Positions 23,276 to 31,815 of a stretch of DNA of 32,676 nt are shown piece after piece. The DNA is from Lysobacterales bacterium (lineage in GTDB: Bacteria > Pseudomonadota > Gammaproteobacteria > Xanthomonadales > SZUA-36), in NCBI GenBank assembly GCA_029859505.1, contig JAOUCZ010000015.1, positions 1 through 32,676 on the forward strand. Direction: 5' to 3'. Under the pieces are notes generated by a model. It worked only from the letters and a program-made list of their open reading frames with translations, was not told where the DNA came from and ran no database searches. A program made the translations under genes and the position numbers. Numbering within the stretch: position 1 is the stretch's first letter; the number at the start of each line of letters is the position of its first letter.

Positions 23276-25318
23276 TTAGTTCCTGCACACCACTTCGGTG
23301 TAACCATCTGCGCTTATTTTACCGGATTTGATATTCGGCATTCTGGCTGAAATACGTTTTACTGTTCCGCCCAGACGCCAGTCATAGATGGTGGTGAATG
23401 CCAGCACGCGTGGTATGTAATCCCGGGTTTCAAAGTAGGGTAACGTTTCCACCCAACTGACGGCTTCATCCATTGGCCGTGTCTTCAACCATCGTTTAAC
23501 GGCATTCGGACCAGCATTGTAAGCACCCGAAACCAGAACCGGGTTTTCACTGAAATCTTCTAAAAGGTCACGCATATAGGCCGTGCCAATCGGTAGGTTG
23601 CCAGACGCTGTCCTTAACTGGGCAATACCGCTCCATGGCAGACCATGTTTTTTTGCCACCAGCTTGCCGGTACCCGGCGTAACTTGCATCAGGCCCATCG
23701 CGTTGGCTGAAGAGCGTGCTGTTTCCACCATCGCGCTTTCAGATCGTATGGTGCCATAGACCCAGGCCGGGTCCAATTGGTTGGCCGCAGCTGCCTGCTT
23801 AATCTCCGGCTCCCATAGCAGTGGAAATCGCCATTCATAAATATTCAAATCGCCGCTGTTACCCAGCGCAAAAATCGCCCGGTCGTACCAGTTCTCCCTT
23901 ACCGCAAGTGCGGCAGCGGTTTTTAAGTCCGATGCCGGGAGACGACCGGTTGTCAGCGTCCATTCGCTGAGAGCCCAGTTATCCAACCCCGCTTTCCTGA
24001 GCTCCAGTGCCCGCCCGAAACCGTCAAACTGTGCCACCCGATCCACTTCAATCTCGGTAACCCCGGCTTGCCGGGGGCAAATATTGTAGGTGAGATCGAG
24101 TTCATCGGCGGCCAGAAAGCCATAATAATTTGCCTTGGATGATAGCCCTTGTAACAACTCTGATGATGGCATGGACTGACCGGATCGCAAACCGGCCTGC
24201 GCCAGCCAGTAGCGCCAGCGATCGTCATTGCGCGTATCTTCGGGCATCTGTTCGATGACACTGACAACTGCCGGCCAGTCCTGTTTGCTGATTGAAAACC
24301 GCGCCCACCACTCAAGCAACTGCGAGTCACGGAAAAGAACCGGAACCCGGACCATATAGGCAGTCGTTTCATCTTCCAGTCCAACTGCTGAATACAGGGC
24401 GATATTTCGCAGTAACGAGACCCTTAGTGATTCGTCCCATTTAAAATGGTCGTCAAGGATTTCAAATTTTTTGGCCGCCAGACCTGCATCTTTACGACTC
24501 AATTGCTGCAGGGAAGCGGCTGTGATCCCTCGGGTCACCTCGGTATCCGGCCATCTGCGCGCCTTCTCCAGGTTGGAATAACCGCGACCGCTTATGTTGT
24601 ACCAGTCCTCCAGAAAGCGGCGCTGACCCTTGCTGACAAAACGCGCCAGGTAACGGGTCAAACTGCGGTTACCGGCCTCGATGGCCAGACCGACTCGCTC
24701 CCAGGCGAGACTTTCCGGTATGCCATCATTTTTCATCAGCCAGGCGAAAATCGGGTCACACTCATCCGGTTGTGACTTGCCCACTGCCCAGAGCTTTTGG
24801 GCTTCGTTCAAAACACCATCGGTCTGCTTCAGTATGATCTGACCCCGAACCCGCTGACATCTGAGCTCGGTGTTGTTGACACCCTCTGAATGCGTCACCA
24901 GGTCTGCCCAGCGTTTATCTTTTGCCAATGACTTCAGCCAGGCAATACGTAATCCTCGCGAAAACGCCCAGTCTTTGTAGGTCTCCAAAAAGGCTGACAT
25001 TTCGTCAACCGGTACATCACGGCGACGGTTGCGATAGTCTTCATATTGCAAATAGGGCGTCAGCACATAGCCCTGGAGACTGTCTCTGATCTGGTTAAAA
25101 CTGGCATGGTCGCCCTTTTTTGCGGCTTCCCAAGCTGTTTTGAATTGCTCCAGCTCAACGTCGGTATTACCTATGGTGGCAAATACCGGTGTGCTGAAAG
25201 CAAACACAAGAAAGGTCAGAAGATAGACGTACTGCCGAAAATCCAGGCCATGGGTTATGCTTGCTTTAAATACGCAAATCGAAGTCAGGTCCAAAAGATA
25301 TTTCAAAGACAATTTCAT
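23276..25318 (-). CDS. slt: soluble lytic murein transglycosylase
   Basis: From ATG 25318 the protein has 680 residues, similar to Slt70-type enzymes; an ATG at 25354 is also possible, and neither has a clear ribosome site. A hydrophobic stretch ending STPVFA (about residues 30-48) looks like a signal peptide core with an unusually long n-region, so the true start may be further downstream. Residues 50-480 are the helical U/L doughnut domains. The C-terminal lysozyme-like SLT domain has IRSESAM with catalytic Glu, GLMQVTPGTG and SGAYNAGPNAVKRW. It cleaves peptidoglycan glycosidic bonds to give 1,6-anhydromuropeptides in the periplasm. It leads the minus-strand series slt, NDUFA9-like, cca and is divergent from the TauE gene. 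Confidence 0.94.
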   Translation of the reverse strand: MKLSLKYLLDLTSICVFKASITHGLDFRQYVYLLTFLVFAFSTPVFATIGNTDVELEQFKTAWEAAKKGDHASFNQIRDSLQGYVLTPYLQYEDYRNRRRDVPVDEMSAFLETYKDWAFSRGLRIAWLKSLAKDKRWADLVTHSEGVNNTELRCQRVRGQIILKQTDGVLNEAQKLWAVGKSQPDECDPIFAWLMKNDGIPESLAWERVGLAIEAGNRSLTRYLARFVSKGQRRFLEDWYNISGRGYSNLEKARRWPDTEVTRGITAASLQQLSRKDAGLAAKKFEILDDHFKWDESLRVSLLRNIALYSAVGLEDETTAYMVRVPVLFRDSQLLEWWARFSISKQDWPAVVSVIEQMPEDTRNDDRWRYWLAQAGLRSGQSMPSSELLQGLSSKANYYGFLAADELDLTYNICPRQAGVTEIEVDRVAQFDGFGRALELRKAGLDNWALSEWTLTTGRLPASDLKTAAALAVRENWYDRAIFALGNSGDLNIYEWRFPLLWEPEIKQAAAANQLDPAWVYGTIRSESAMVETARSSANAMGLMQVTPGTGKLVAKKHGLPWSGIAQLRTASGNLPIGTAYMRDLLEDFSENPVLVSGAYNAGPNAVKRWLKTRPMDEAVSWVETLPYFETRDYIPRVLAFTTIYDWRLGGTVKRISARMPNIKSGKISADGYTEVVCRN

Positions 25319-25398
25319 AGAGAGGACCAATTTATGCAATGGCAGTCTCCGCATCAAGACATATTAAATTTATTTTTTAACCGGGACCAAATTCACTG

Positions 25399-26178
25399 AT
25401 GATTTGGCTTGAATACGCACTGACAGGAATTTTTGCCGGTTTCCTTGCAGGCTACCTTGGCATCGGCGGCGGACTTGTTCTTGTTCCTGCACTAAGCTGG
25501 CTGTTCAGCCGTGATCCGGCCACCGCAGATATGGCCGTCCAGATGGCTGTTGCTACTTCCCTTGCCACCATGCTTTTCACATCAATGAGTTCCTTGCTAG
25601 CGCATCACAAACGCGGTGCCATCTTATGGTCACTGGTCAGACAGATGATTCCGGGCCTGCTGGCCGGTGCGCTGCTTGGAAGCATCATAGCCGATCGCAT
25701 TGGCAGCGACACGCTTGGTAATGTATTTGGGGCTTTTGCGCTCATTGTCGGCCTGCAGATGTTACGTGGAACCCGCAAGGCCGGGAGCCGGCCGCTACCA
25801 GGATGGTTACCCGTTACGGGAACAGGGCTTGGTATTGGCACAATTTCCAGTCTGTTGGGCATTGGCGGCGGAAGCATGACCGTTCCCTGGCTGCTGTGGC
25901 ACGGTCAACGGGTACAGAATGCCGTTGCTACAGCCGCCGCCTGCGGTTACCCGATTGCCATTGCGGGCACACTGGGATTTGTTCTGTTAGGTGACGGCGT
26001 TTCTTCAACCCCGTCATTGGGCTATGTACATTTGCCGGCACTGGCGGGTGTGGCGGTATTCAGTGTACTGGGTGCGCCATTGGGCGTTGCCGCCGTCCAC
26101 CGAAGTTCCCCGGTACTGGCCAAACGGTTTTTTGCGGTGTTTCTTTTAGTCGTCGCCGTGAAGATGTTATTGCGCTAA
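25399..26178 (+). CDS. TauE/SafE-family membrane permease
   Basis: The 259-residue protein has about eight hydrophobic helices and two related halves, each with the family motif: GYLGIGGGLVLVPAL (19-33) and SLLGIGGGSMTVPWLL (about 150-165). The TauE/SafE family exports sulfite, sulfoacetate and related organosulfur or organic anions; no sulfur gene is nearby, so the substrate is unknown. It is divergent from slt (80-bp A/T-rich gap) and convergent with the kinase gene, with 14 bp between stops. Confidence 0.9.
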   Translation: MIWLEYALTGIFAGFLAGYLGIGGGLVLVPALSWLFSRDPATADMAVQMAVATSLATMLFTSMSSLLAHHKRGAILWSLVRQMIPGLLAGALLGSIIADRIGSDTLGNVFGAFALIVGLQMLRGTRKAGSRPLPGWLPVTGTGLGIGTISSLLGIGGGSMTVPWLLWHGQRVQNAVATAAACGYPIAIAGTLGFVLLGDGVSSTPSLGYVHLPALAGVAVFSVLGAPLGVAAVHRSSPVLAKRFFAVFLLVVAVKMLLR

Positions 26179-26192
26179 CCGCAGGGGTATTT

Positions 26193-28382
26193 TCAGGAAC
26201 TCGTGCCAACCGGCAAAATTATCGTGGTACAAGCACCGCCAATGGTGGGATTATGAATCGTGATGCGTCCGTCATGCTCACTGACAATCTTACGGCAAAT
26301 AGCCAAACCGAGGCCACTGCCATTGGTTTTGTACGTTACATATGGCTCAAAAGGATTTTCAAGCACCATCGCAGGATAGCCCGGGCCCCGGTCGCTTACC
26401 TCCAGTTCCAGCCATTTTTTGCCAGCCTGTGTGATCTGCCTGGTGCGAATACTAACCTCGGCCCGTTGATCTTTAGCAACGGCCTCACTGCAATTGACTA
26501 CCAGGTTATGCAGTAACTGCCGGATTTGCCCACTGTCCGCCGACAAGCCCGGCGGGCCTGCAATCAGCTTCAGACGAAAATCGACCCTTTGATCTTCATG
26601 TTGATATAACGCCACAACATCCTTGATCAGTTGATCAAGCACAATGGGGACACGCACTAGTTTCGGGCCTTGTGCGTAATCACCAAAGGCATCAACCAGT
26701 TCACGCAACGCCTCAACCTGCGAAACGATGGTTCCGGTGGCACTGTCCAGCATCTTGCCGTCTTTCCCATCCAGCTTGCTCATGAGTTTCATGCGCAGGC
26801 GTTCTGCGGCCAGCCGGATCGGAGTCAGTGGGTTTTTGACCTCGTGTGCCAGACGGCGAGCGACTTCCGCCCAGGCCGCTTCACGCTGCGCCTGGTTCAA
26901 TATGGTGACATCATCGAAAACGATAACCGAACCAGCTTCATGGCTGATCTCTTTACCCAGTCGGGACCCGCGCACCAGCAACACCAGTGTTTGTCCATGT
27001 ACCCGTAGACGTATCTCCCGCTGCCATTCGGCGGTGCCGCGACCGATCTGACTCCAGATCAGCTCAAACAGGGGTGCCAGGAGCGGTGCCTTCTCCGAAC
27101 GTTCAGACAGACTCTTCCCGGCGAAGAACCCGTCTGGCACACCCAGTATCTGGGCGGCGGCAGCATTGGCAGTGACCACTTTTTGATCATCACCCACCGT
27201 CAGGACACCGGATGTCAGGCCGCCCAAAACCGTTTCGAGATACTCACTTTGCGATTGCAACTGGCCCCTGCTGATCTCCGCTTCCTGGCTTGCGCTGGTC
27301 AGCGCCTCGGTCATTTCATTAAAAGATTGCACAAGGAATCCCAGTTCATCGCGGGTCTCCACCTGGACCTCGTGAGTCAGGTCGCCGGAAGCAATTTCAC
27401 GGGTAGCCTGGGCCAGTTTTGAGATGGGTGTTACCAGTTTTCGGGCTACATTCAGCGCTGCAAGAATGGCCAGCAATACGGTCAACAACAATACAAGTGA
27501 CAGGATAAGAATGAAGCTTTGTTTCAACGGTTCACGCAGAAAACTCAGGTTCTGGTAACGGTGATATTCCTTTTCAATCTTATTGGCCAGGGAAGTAACC
27601 GATTCCGGCAGGGGGTATATTGCCTGTAGCAAATATCCCTGCCTGCCCGGTACATCGTAAGGCAGGCGCTGGATGACACGGATACGCAAAATTCCATCGG
27701 CAACCGGTTCTGCCGCAGCATACTCACCCCGGTCCAAAGCCTGTAATAATGCATAATCACCCGGCCGTTCAGGCAGGTCCGCAAGCACATTGATGTTAGC
27801 ACTGGCGACCATCCGGCCATCACCCTCCATGACTGAAAGCTCCAGTGGTCCGCTGGCACTGACATTGGCCAGTAATGATCTGCGCACAGCATCGACATCC
27901 TCGGCCGGATTGTCAATTTCACGAATAAGGCGACGCACCTGGTTACGAACTTCCAGCGTTCTGTTTTCCAGAAATTGCTGACCCAATTCCAGTGAATCCG
28001 CCAACGCCGCCTCGACTCCTACATCAAACCAGCTGTCTACAGTGCGGGTCAGAAAATAGGCCGAGAAGAAATATACAATCAAAGCAGGCGGTAGCGATAA
28101 AACCAAAAAGTACCTTACCCAGCGGGCTGATAACATTGCACCGGGCGCATGTTCCCTGACTTTTTTTGTCAGCGAGATGACCCGATGAGAAATTGCAGCC
28201 AGCACAACCAGCAGCGCAAATACAGTCAAAACCAAAACCCATACGTATGGCTGATTAACCCCGTTGGCCTCCTGCTGAACATTACTGACAAGAATCAATG
28301 AAACAAGCAAGACTACCAGGGCCACCGTCACCGGCAGCACCCTCAGTACCAATCGTCTTACACGCTTACTTCGAAAGGCCAT
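26193..28382 (-). CDS. NtrY-like sensor histidine kinase
   Basis: From ATG 28382 (GGAG 8 nt upstream) the protein has 729 residues. Four membrane helices (about 13-34, 45-64, 91-113, 288-311) bracket a periplasmic sensor of about 170 residues. A HAMP domain (312-365), a PAS domain (380-495), and the dimerisation/phosphoacceptor helix ARRLAHEVKNPLTPIR with His513 come next. The ATPase domain has an N box (LLHNLVVNCSEAV), DRGPGYP and GSGLGLAICRK. This is the NtrY architecture, linked elsewhere to nitrogen, redox or envelope regulation. The gene overlaps the DUF4390 gene by 25 bp. In related genomes an NtrX-type response regulator, often with trkA, follows; here the next gene is the convergent permease, so the partner regulator must be elsewhere or lost. 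Confidence 0.95.
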   Translation of the reverse strand: MAFRSKRVRRLVLRVLPVTVALVVLLVSLILVSNVQQEANGVNQPYVWVLVLTVFALLVVLAAISHRVISLTKKVREHAPGAMLSARWVRYFLVLSLPPALIVYFFSAYFLTRTVDSWFDVGVEAALADSLELGQQFLENRTLEVRNQVRRLIREIDNPAEDVDAVRRSLLANVSASGPLELSVMEGDGRMVASANINVLADLPERPGDYALLQALDRGEYAAAEPVADGILRIRVIQRLPYDVPGRQGYLLQAIYPLPESVTSLANKIEKEYHRYQNLSFLREPLKQSFILILSLVLLLTVLLAILAALNVARKLVTPISKLAQATREIASGDLTHEVQVETRDELGFLVQSFNEMTEALTSASQEAEISRGQLQSQSEYLETVLGGLTSGVLTVGDDQKVVTANAAAAQILGVPDGFFAGKSLSERSEKAPLLAPLFELIWSQIGRGTAEWQREIRLRVHGQTLVLLVRGSRLGKEISHEAGSVIVFDDVTILNQAQREAAWAEVARRLAHEVKNPLTPIRLAAERLRMKLMSKLDGKDGKMLDSATGTIVSQVEALRELVDAFGDYAQGPKLVRVPIVLDQLIKDVVALYQHEDQRVDFRLKLIAGPPGLSADSGQIRQLLHNLVVNCSEAVAKDQRAEVSIRTRQITQAGKKWLELEVSDRGPGYPAMVLENPFEPYVTYKTNGSGLGLAICRKIVSEHDGRITIHNPTIGGACTTIILPVGTSS

Positions 28383-28909
28383 ACTGACCACTCCGAATCA
28401 TGTTGCCATTGGGATGAAAACCAGGAGGGTAATTGCATCGGGGTAGGCAAACGGCTTTCATCCAGGCTGATACGGGTACGCAATTCATAACTGCCCGGTG
28501 GCAAAGGGCCTGTTGATAACTGGACATTGGAATCATCCATGGCTGCAAGCATATGCCGCAAGCGTGAAAACGCCTTAAGCTCCCCGGTCTCCTCTTCTGT
28601 CAATTGGTAACGCTGACTGAGAGGTAGATAACGAAGTTGAAAACGTCTGGCCTCGCGGTGTGTGACGATCAGATCATTATCATTGCGTAGTTCCATTTCC
28701 AGCCTGATGTTCAGCGTTACACCATGCTCCAGAGCCTCGCGAGCCTGCGGGCTCAATTCCAACTCCTGCTGAAAGCGTACATCCAGCGACTGGTAAGCGG
28801 GCCTTATCGCTACGTCGTTAATGGTAAACGCATAACCCAGCGCTTCCGGCTGACCGCAACCGCCAAGAGCAAACAGCGAGATACTAAAAAGACTTGCGCA
28901 AAACCGCAT
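28358..28909 (-). CDS. DUF4390 family putative lipoprotein
   Basis: From ATG 28909 the protein has 183 residues beginning with a lipoprotein signal whose lipobox LGGC places the acylated Cys at 18. A longer frame from 28975 would hide this signal. The mature part is beta-rich with conserved-looking stretches LRYLPLSQRYQL, FSRLRHMLAAMDD and RISLDESRLPTPMQLPSW. DUF4390 genes are regularly found next to an NtrY-like kinase and downstream of rsmB. The protein is presumed to act at the envelope, possibly with the kinase sensor; its function is unknown. It overlaps rsmB by 26 bp and the kinase gene by 25 bp, so tight translational coupling is expected. Confidence 0.9.
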   Translation of the reverse strand: MRFCASLFSISLFALGGCGQPEALGYAFTINDVAIRPAYQSLDVRFQQELELSPQAREALEHGVTLNIRLEMELRNDNDLIVTHREARRFQLRYLPLSQRYQLTEEETGELKAFSRLRHMLAAMDDSNVQLSTGPLPPGSYELRTRISLDESRLPTPMQLPSWFSSQWQHDSEWSVWPFEVSV

Positions 28910-30197
28910 AAAAGAATCCGTCCATCCCGGCTTCACCAGGCAATATTTGACGTCCTTCCGGGCTGTCCACACCACATTCTAGTGCAGGGACTTCCGCCAC
29001 CGCGTCCTTACGCCGCTTCAGAAACTGGTGGATTTGGTGACTGTTTTCACACTTCAATATTGAGCAGGTGGCATAGACGAGCAAACCACCGGGCTCAAGC
29101 AATGGCCATAAGGCATCCAACAAGTTTGCCTGTGTCTGAACCACGGCATCCACCTGCCCATTGTTGCGCAACCATTTTATTTCCGGGTGTCTTCTGATGA
29201 CACCGGTCGCACTGCAAGGTGCATCCAGAAGGATCTTGTGGAAGGTTTTCCCCGTCCACCAGGTCTCAGGGGCCGAAGCGTCAGCGGTGATGGTTTCTGC
29301 CGTCAGACCAAGGCGATCCAGGTTCTGCATTATTTGCCCGATACGCTGTTCCTGTTTGTCCAGCACCGTTAACTCAATCCCCTGGCAACTCTCCAACAAG
29401 TGGGCAGTTTTACCACCCGGTGCGGCACAGGCATCAAGGATACGGTCTCCGGGTTGCGGGGCCAGTAAATCTCTTGCCAGCTGTGCTGCCGGATCCTGTA
29501 CGGAAAGCCAGCCTTCCTCGAAACCCGGAATTTTTGTGACAGCTGCCGCCGGGCTGATACGGATCGCATCACGGGCAAATTCATGATCGCTGACTTCAAA
29601 ACCTGCTGTTTCCAAGCGGTTTCGTAACGCTGTCTCGTCCGCCTTCAGGCGATTAATTCTCAACCACAGGGGTGCCTGCAGGTTATTGGCTTCGACAATG
29701 TCCTGCCATTGCACGGGCCAGTCATCCTTAAATTTCTGTAATAACCAATCCGGATGTGCAAATTGTTTTCCAGCTTGCTCCATCCTTCCCAGCAGAGACT
29801 CCCGCTCACGCTGAAACCGTCTCAACACAGCATTGATGAGTCCCACGGCCCATGGCTTACCGAGTAAACGGGCACATTCCGCTGTTTCATTCACTGCAGC
29901 ATGGCTGGCGGTATGATCGTGCCAAAGTTGTTGCAGACCGAGTAAAACCAGGCGCTGTACAGCCACTTCGCGTTTCTTGAGTGGTTTATCCAGTAGCTTG
30001 GCAGCCAGCCATTCCAGTGAACCAAGCCAGCGCAAGACACCGTAAGTGAGGTTCCGGGCAAATGCCTTGTCCCGGTCATCTTCGAGACGCGATAGAGCTT
30101 CACAATCTCCGAGGTTCCGCCTGTCATCCAGCACCTCTGAGAGCGCCTTGATGGCTGCCAGGCGGGGGTTTTGTAAATTTTTCTTATTTTTCGACAA
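28884..30197 (-). CDS. rsmB: 16S rRNA (cytosine(967)-C(5))-methyltransferase
   Basis: The 437-residue protein begins at TTG 30197, 6 bp past the fmt stop. The N-terminal NusB-like helical domain (about 8-135) is followed by the SAM methyltransferase domain. Motif I is DACAAPGGKTAHLLE, the catalytic-cysteine motif IV is DAPCSATGVIRRHPEIKW, and the release cysteine lies in VYATCSI. It makes m5C967 in 16S rRNA. The order def-fmt-rsmB is strongly conserved in Gammaproteobacteria. Confidence 0.98.
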   Translation of the reverse strand: MSKNKKNLQNPRLAAIKALSEVLDDRRNLGDCEALSRLEDDRDKAFARNLTYGVLRWLGSLEWLAAKLLDKPLKKREVAVQRLVLLGLQQLWHDHTASHAAVNETAECARLLGKPWAVGLINAVLRRFQRERESLLGRMEQAGKQFAHPDWLLQKFKDDWPVQWQDIVEANNLQAPLWLRINRLKADETALRNRLETAGFEVSDHEFARDAIRISPAAAVTKIPGFEEGWLSVQDPAAQLARDLLAPQPGDRILDACAAPGGKTAHLLESCQGIELTVLDKQEQRIGQIMQNLDRLGLTAETITADASAPETWWTGKTFHKILLDAPCSATGVIRRHPEIKWLRNNGQVDAVVQTQANLLDALWPLLEPGGLLVYATCSILKCENSHQIHQFLKRRKDAVAEVPALECGVDSPEGRQILPGEAGMDGFFYAVLRKSF

Positions 30198-30203
30198 GAG
30201 TCT

Positions 30204-31139
30204 TCAGGCCCTGGGTTTATTTGCATTCAGAAATTGCTCAGCTGTCACTCGCTGACCGCCTGCGCGTTGCAATTCCAGAACTTTCAGCGACTTTTCAGCC
30301 GTACCGATAATCAGCGATCGCTGCCCGGTGAGCAAAACGCCAGGCTTGCAGTCGGCTCCATTATCCACTACTTCGGCTTTCCAGATACGTAATCTTTGGC
30401 CGTCGATCTCACACCATGCTACCGGCCACGGGTTGAAGGCCCGAACCCTGCGCTGCAGTACCTCAGCAGTCTGATTCCAGTCCATCTCTGCTTCGGCCTT
30501 GCTTAATTTGGAGGCATACACGGCTTTTGCTTCGTCCTGCACAATTGCCTTGGGAAGCTCATCTCTGCCAAGCTTTTCGATGCAATCACGCAGCGCCTGT
30601 GCACCCATGCCGGCAAGGCGGTCGTGTAGGCTACCCGCCGTATCCATTGGTCCAATTGGTGTCGAAAGGCACTGATAAACAGGACCAGTATCCAGCGTCA
30701 CCTCCATCTGCATAATACAAACACCCGTTTGCTCATCGCCCGCTTCTATGGCCCTTTGGATAGGCGCAGCACCTCGCCAGCGGGGTAGTAATGAAGCATG
30801 AATATTCCAACACTCGAATGATGGCTGGTCCAGCAAACGAGCCGGAATCATCAAACCGTAAGCCACCACAACCATTAAATCCGGTTGCAAATTGATGAGC
30901 TTTTCCTGCCAGTCAGGGTCCTTCAGACTTTCCGGCTGCAGTACATTGAGCCCGTTCTCCAGGGCCAGTTGCTTAACCGGACTGGCGCGCAACTGTTTAC
31001 CCCGGCCTGCCGGCCGGTCAGGCTGGGTAAGAACCGCAACAATGTCACAACCATCATCTATCAAAGCCTGTAATGGCGGCAAAGCGAATTCAGGTGTACC
31101 CGCAAAAAGGATACGTAAAGGTGGATTCTGATTGCCCAC
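30204..31139 (-). CDS. fmt: methionyl-tRNA formyltransferase
   Basis: The 311-residue protein starts at GTG 31139, only 2 bp after the def stop. LRILFAGTPEFALPPLQALI marks the N terminus. The formyl-THF site is at NIHASLLPRWRGAAPIQRAI, with catalytic Asn, His and the following LDTGPV Asp. The C-terminal beta-barrel tRNA-binding domain covers about 210-311. It formylates initiator Met-tRNA using 10-formyl-THF, and the product of the neighbouring def later removes the formyl group. Confidence 0.98.
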   Translation of the reverse strand: MGNQNPPLRILFAGTPEFALPPLQALIDDGCDIVAVLTQPDRPAGRGKQLRASPVKQLALENGLNVLQPESLKDPDWQEKLINLQPDLMVVVAYGLMIPARLLDQPSFECWNIHASLLPRWRGAAPIQRAIEAGDEQTGVCIMQMEVTLDTGPVYQCLSTPIGPMDTAGSLHDRLAGMGAQALRDCIEKLGRDELPKAIVQDEAKAVYASKLSKAEAEMDWNQTAEVLQRRVRAFNPWPVAWCEIDGQRLRIWKAEVVDNGADCKPGVLLTGQRSLIIGTAEKSLKVLELQRAGGQRVTAEQFLNANKPRA

Positions 31140-31141
31140 AA

Positions 31142-31672
31142 TCAGATCGCCAAGTGTTCTTCAGCCTCTTTCGCGGCCACTTTTCGCTGCTTTTCGAGCT
31201 TCTTTTTAACCATATTTTTTTTCAATGGAGACAAATAATCAACGAAAAGACGACCGATCAGATGGTCCATTTCATGTTGAACACACACTGCATGCAGTCC
31301 TTCGAGCTCTTCTTCGAAGTCGATTCCGTCTGAATCCTGTGCTTTTATCAAAATGTTTTCGGCACGTTTAACGTTGGCATAAATGCCTGGTACGGACAAA
31401 CATCCCTCTTCATATTCCTGCTCACCGGAACTGCTCAGGATTTGAGGGTTGATATACACGCGCGGCTGGTCCTGATTTTCGCTGATATCCAGTACCAGCA
31501 AGCGTTTGTGGACGTTTACCTGGGTTGCAGCAAGACCAATTCCTTTTGCTGCATACATGGTTTCTGTCATGTCCCGAACCAGTTTTTGCAAGCTCTCATC
31601 GAAGCTTTCCACGTCAGCTGCAACGGTGGTTAAACGTGGGTCGGGAAACTCTAAAATACTCAATTTTGTCAT
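31142..31672 (-). CDS. def: peptide deformylase
   Basis: The 176-residue protein has the three PDF motifs: [17 protein letters not shown] with the metal-binding Cys, and QHEMDHL with two metal-binding His and the catalytic Glu; HEMDH is the E. coli form. It removes the formyl group from nascent N-terminal formyl-Met. The C-terminal [17 protein letters not shown] is a basic tail as in E. coli, where it contacts the ribosome. It leads the def-fmt-rsmB-DUF4390-kinase string and is divergent from the LysM gene. Confidence 0.99.
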   Translation of the reverse strand: MTKLSILEFPDPRLTTVAADVESFDESLQKLVRDMTETMYAAKGIGLAATQVNVHKRLLVLDISENQDQPRVYINPQILSSSGEQEYEEGCLSVPGIYANVKRAENILIKAQDSDGIDFEEELEGLHAVCVQHEMDHLIGRLFVDYLSPLKKNMVKKKLEKQRKVAAKEAEEHLAI

Positions 31673-31815
31673 TTGCTTCTTCGCCTGATAAATAATTTAG
31701 GTGAACTTTTTCACCGCAGGAATTATGATAGCTAATGACGAACCATGTTCGCTAGTGAAGAATAATGACCGCATCGGTCAAGATGGCTGGATGCCTACTA
31801 TATGGGGAAAGGAAT
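31673..31815. promoter_or_regulatory. divergent promoter region def / LysM gene
   Basis: The 143-bp gap holds two hairpins, GGTGAA/TTCACC (31700-31715) and GACCG/CGGTC (31767-31779). On the plus strand TACTAT (31796-31801) is a possible -10 for the LysM gene. On the minus strand CATAAT near 31725 may serve def. No clear -35 pair is seen. Confidence 0.3.
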
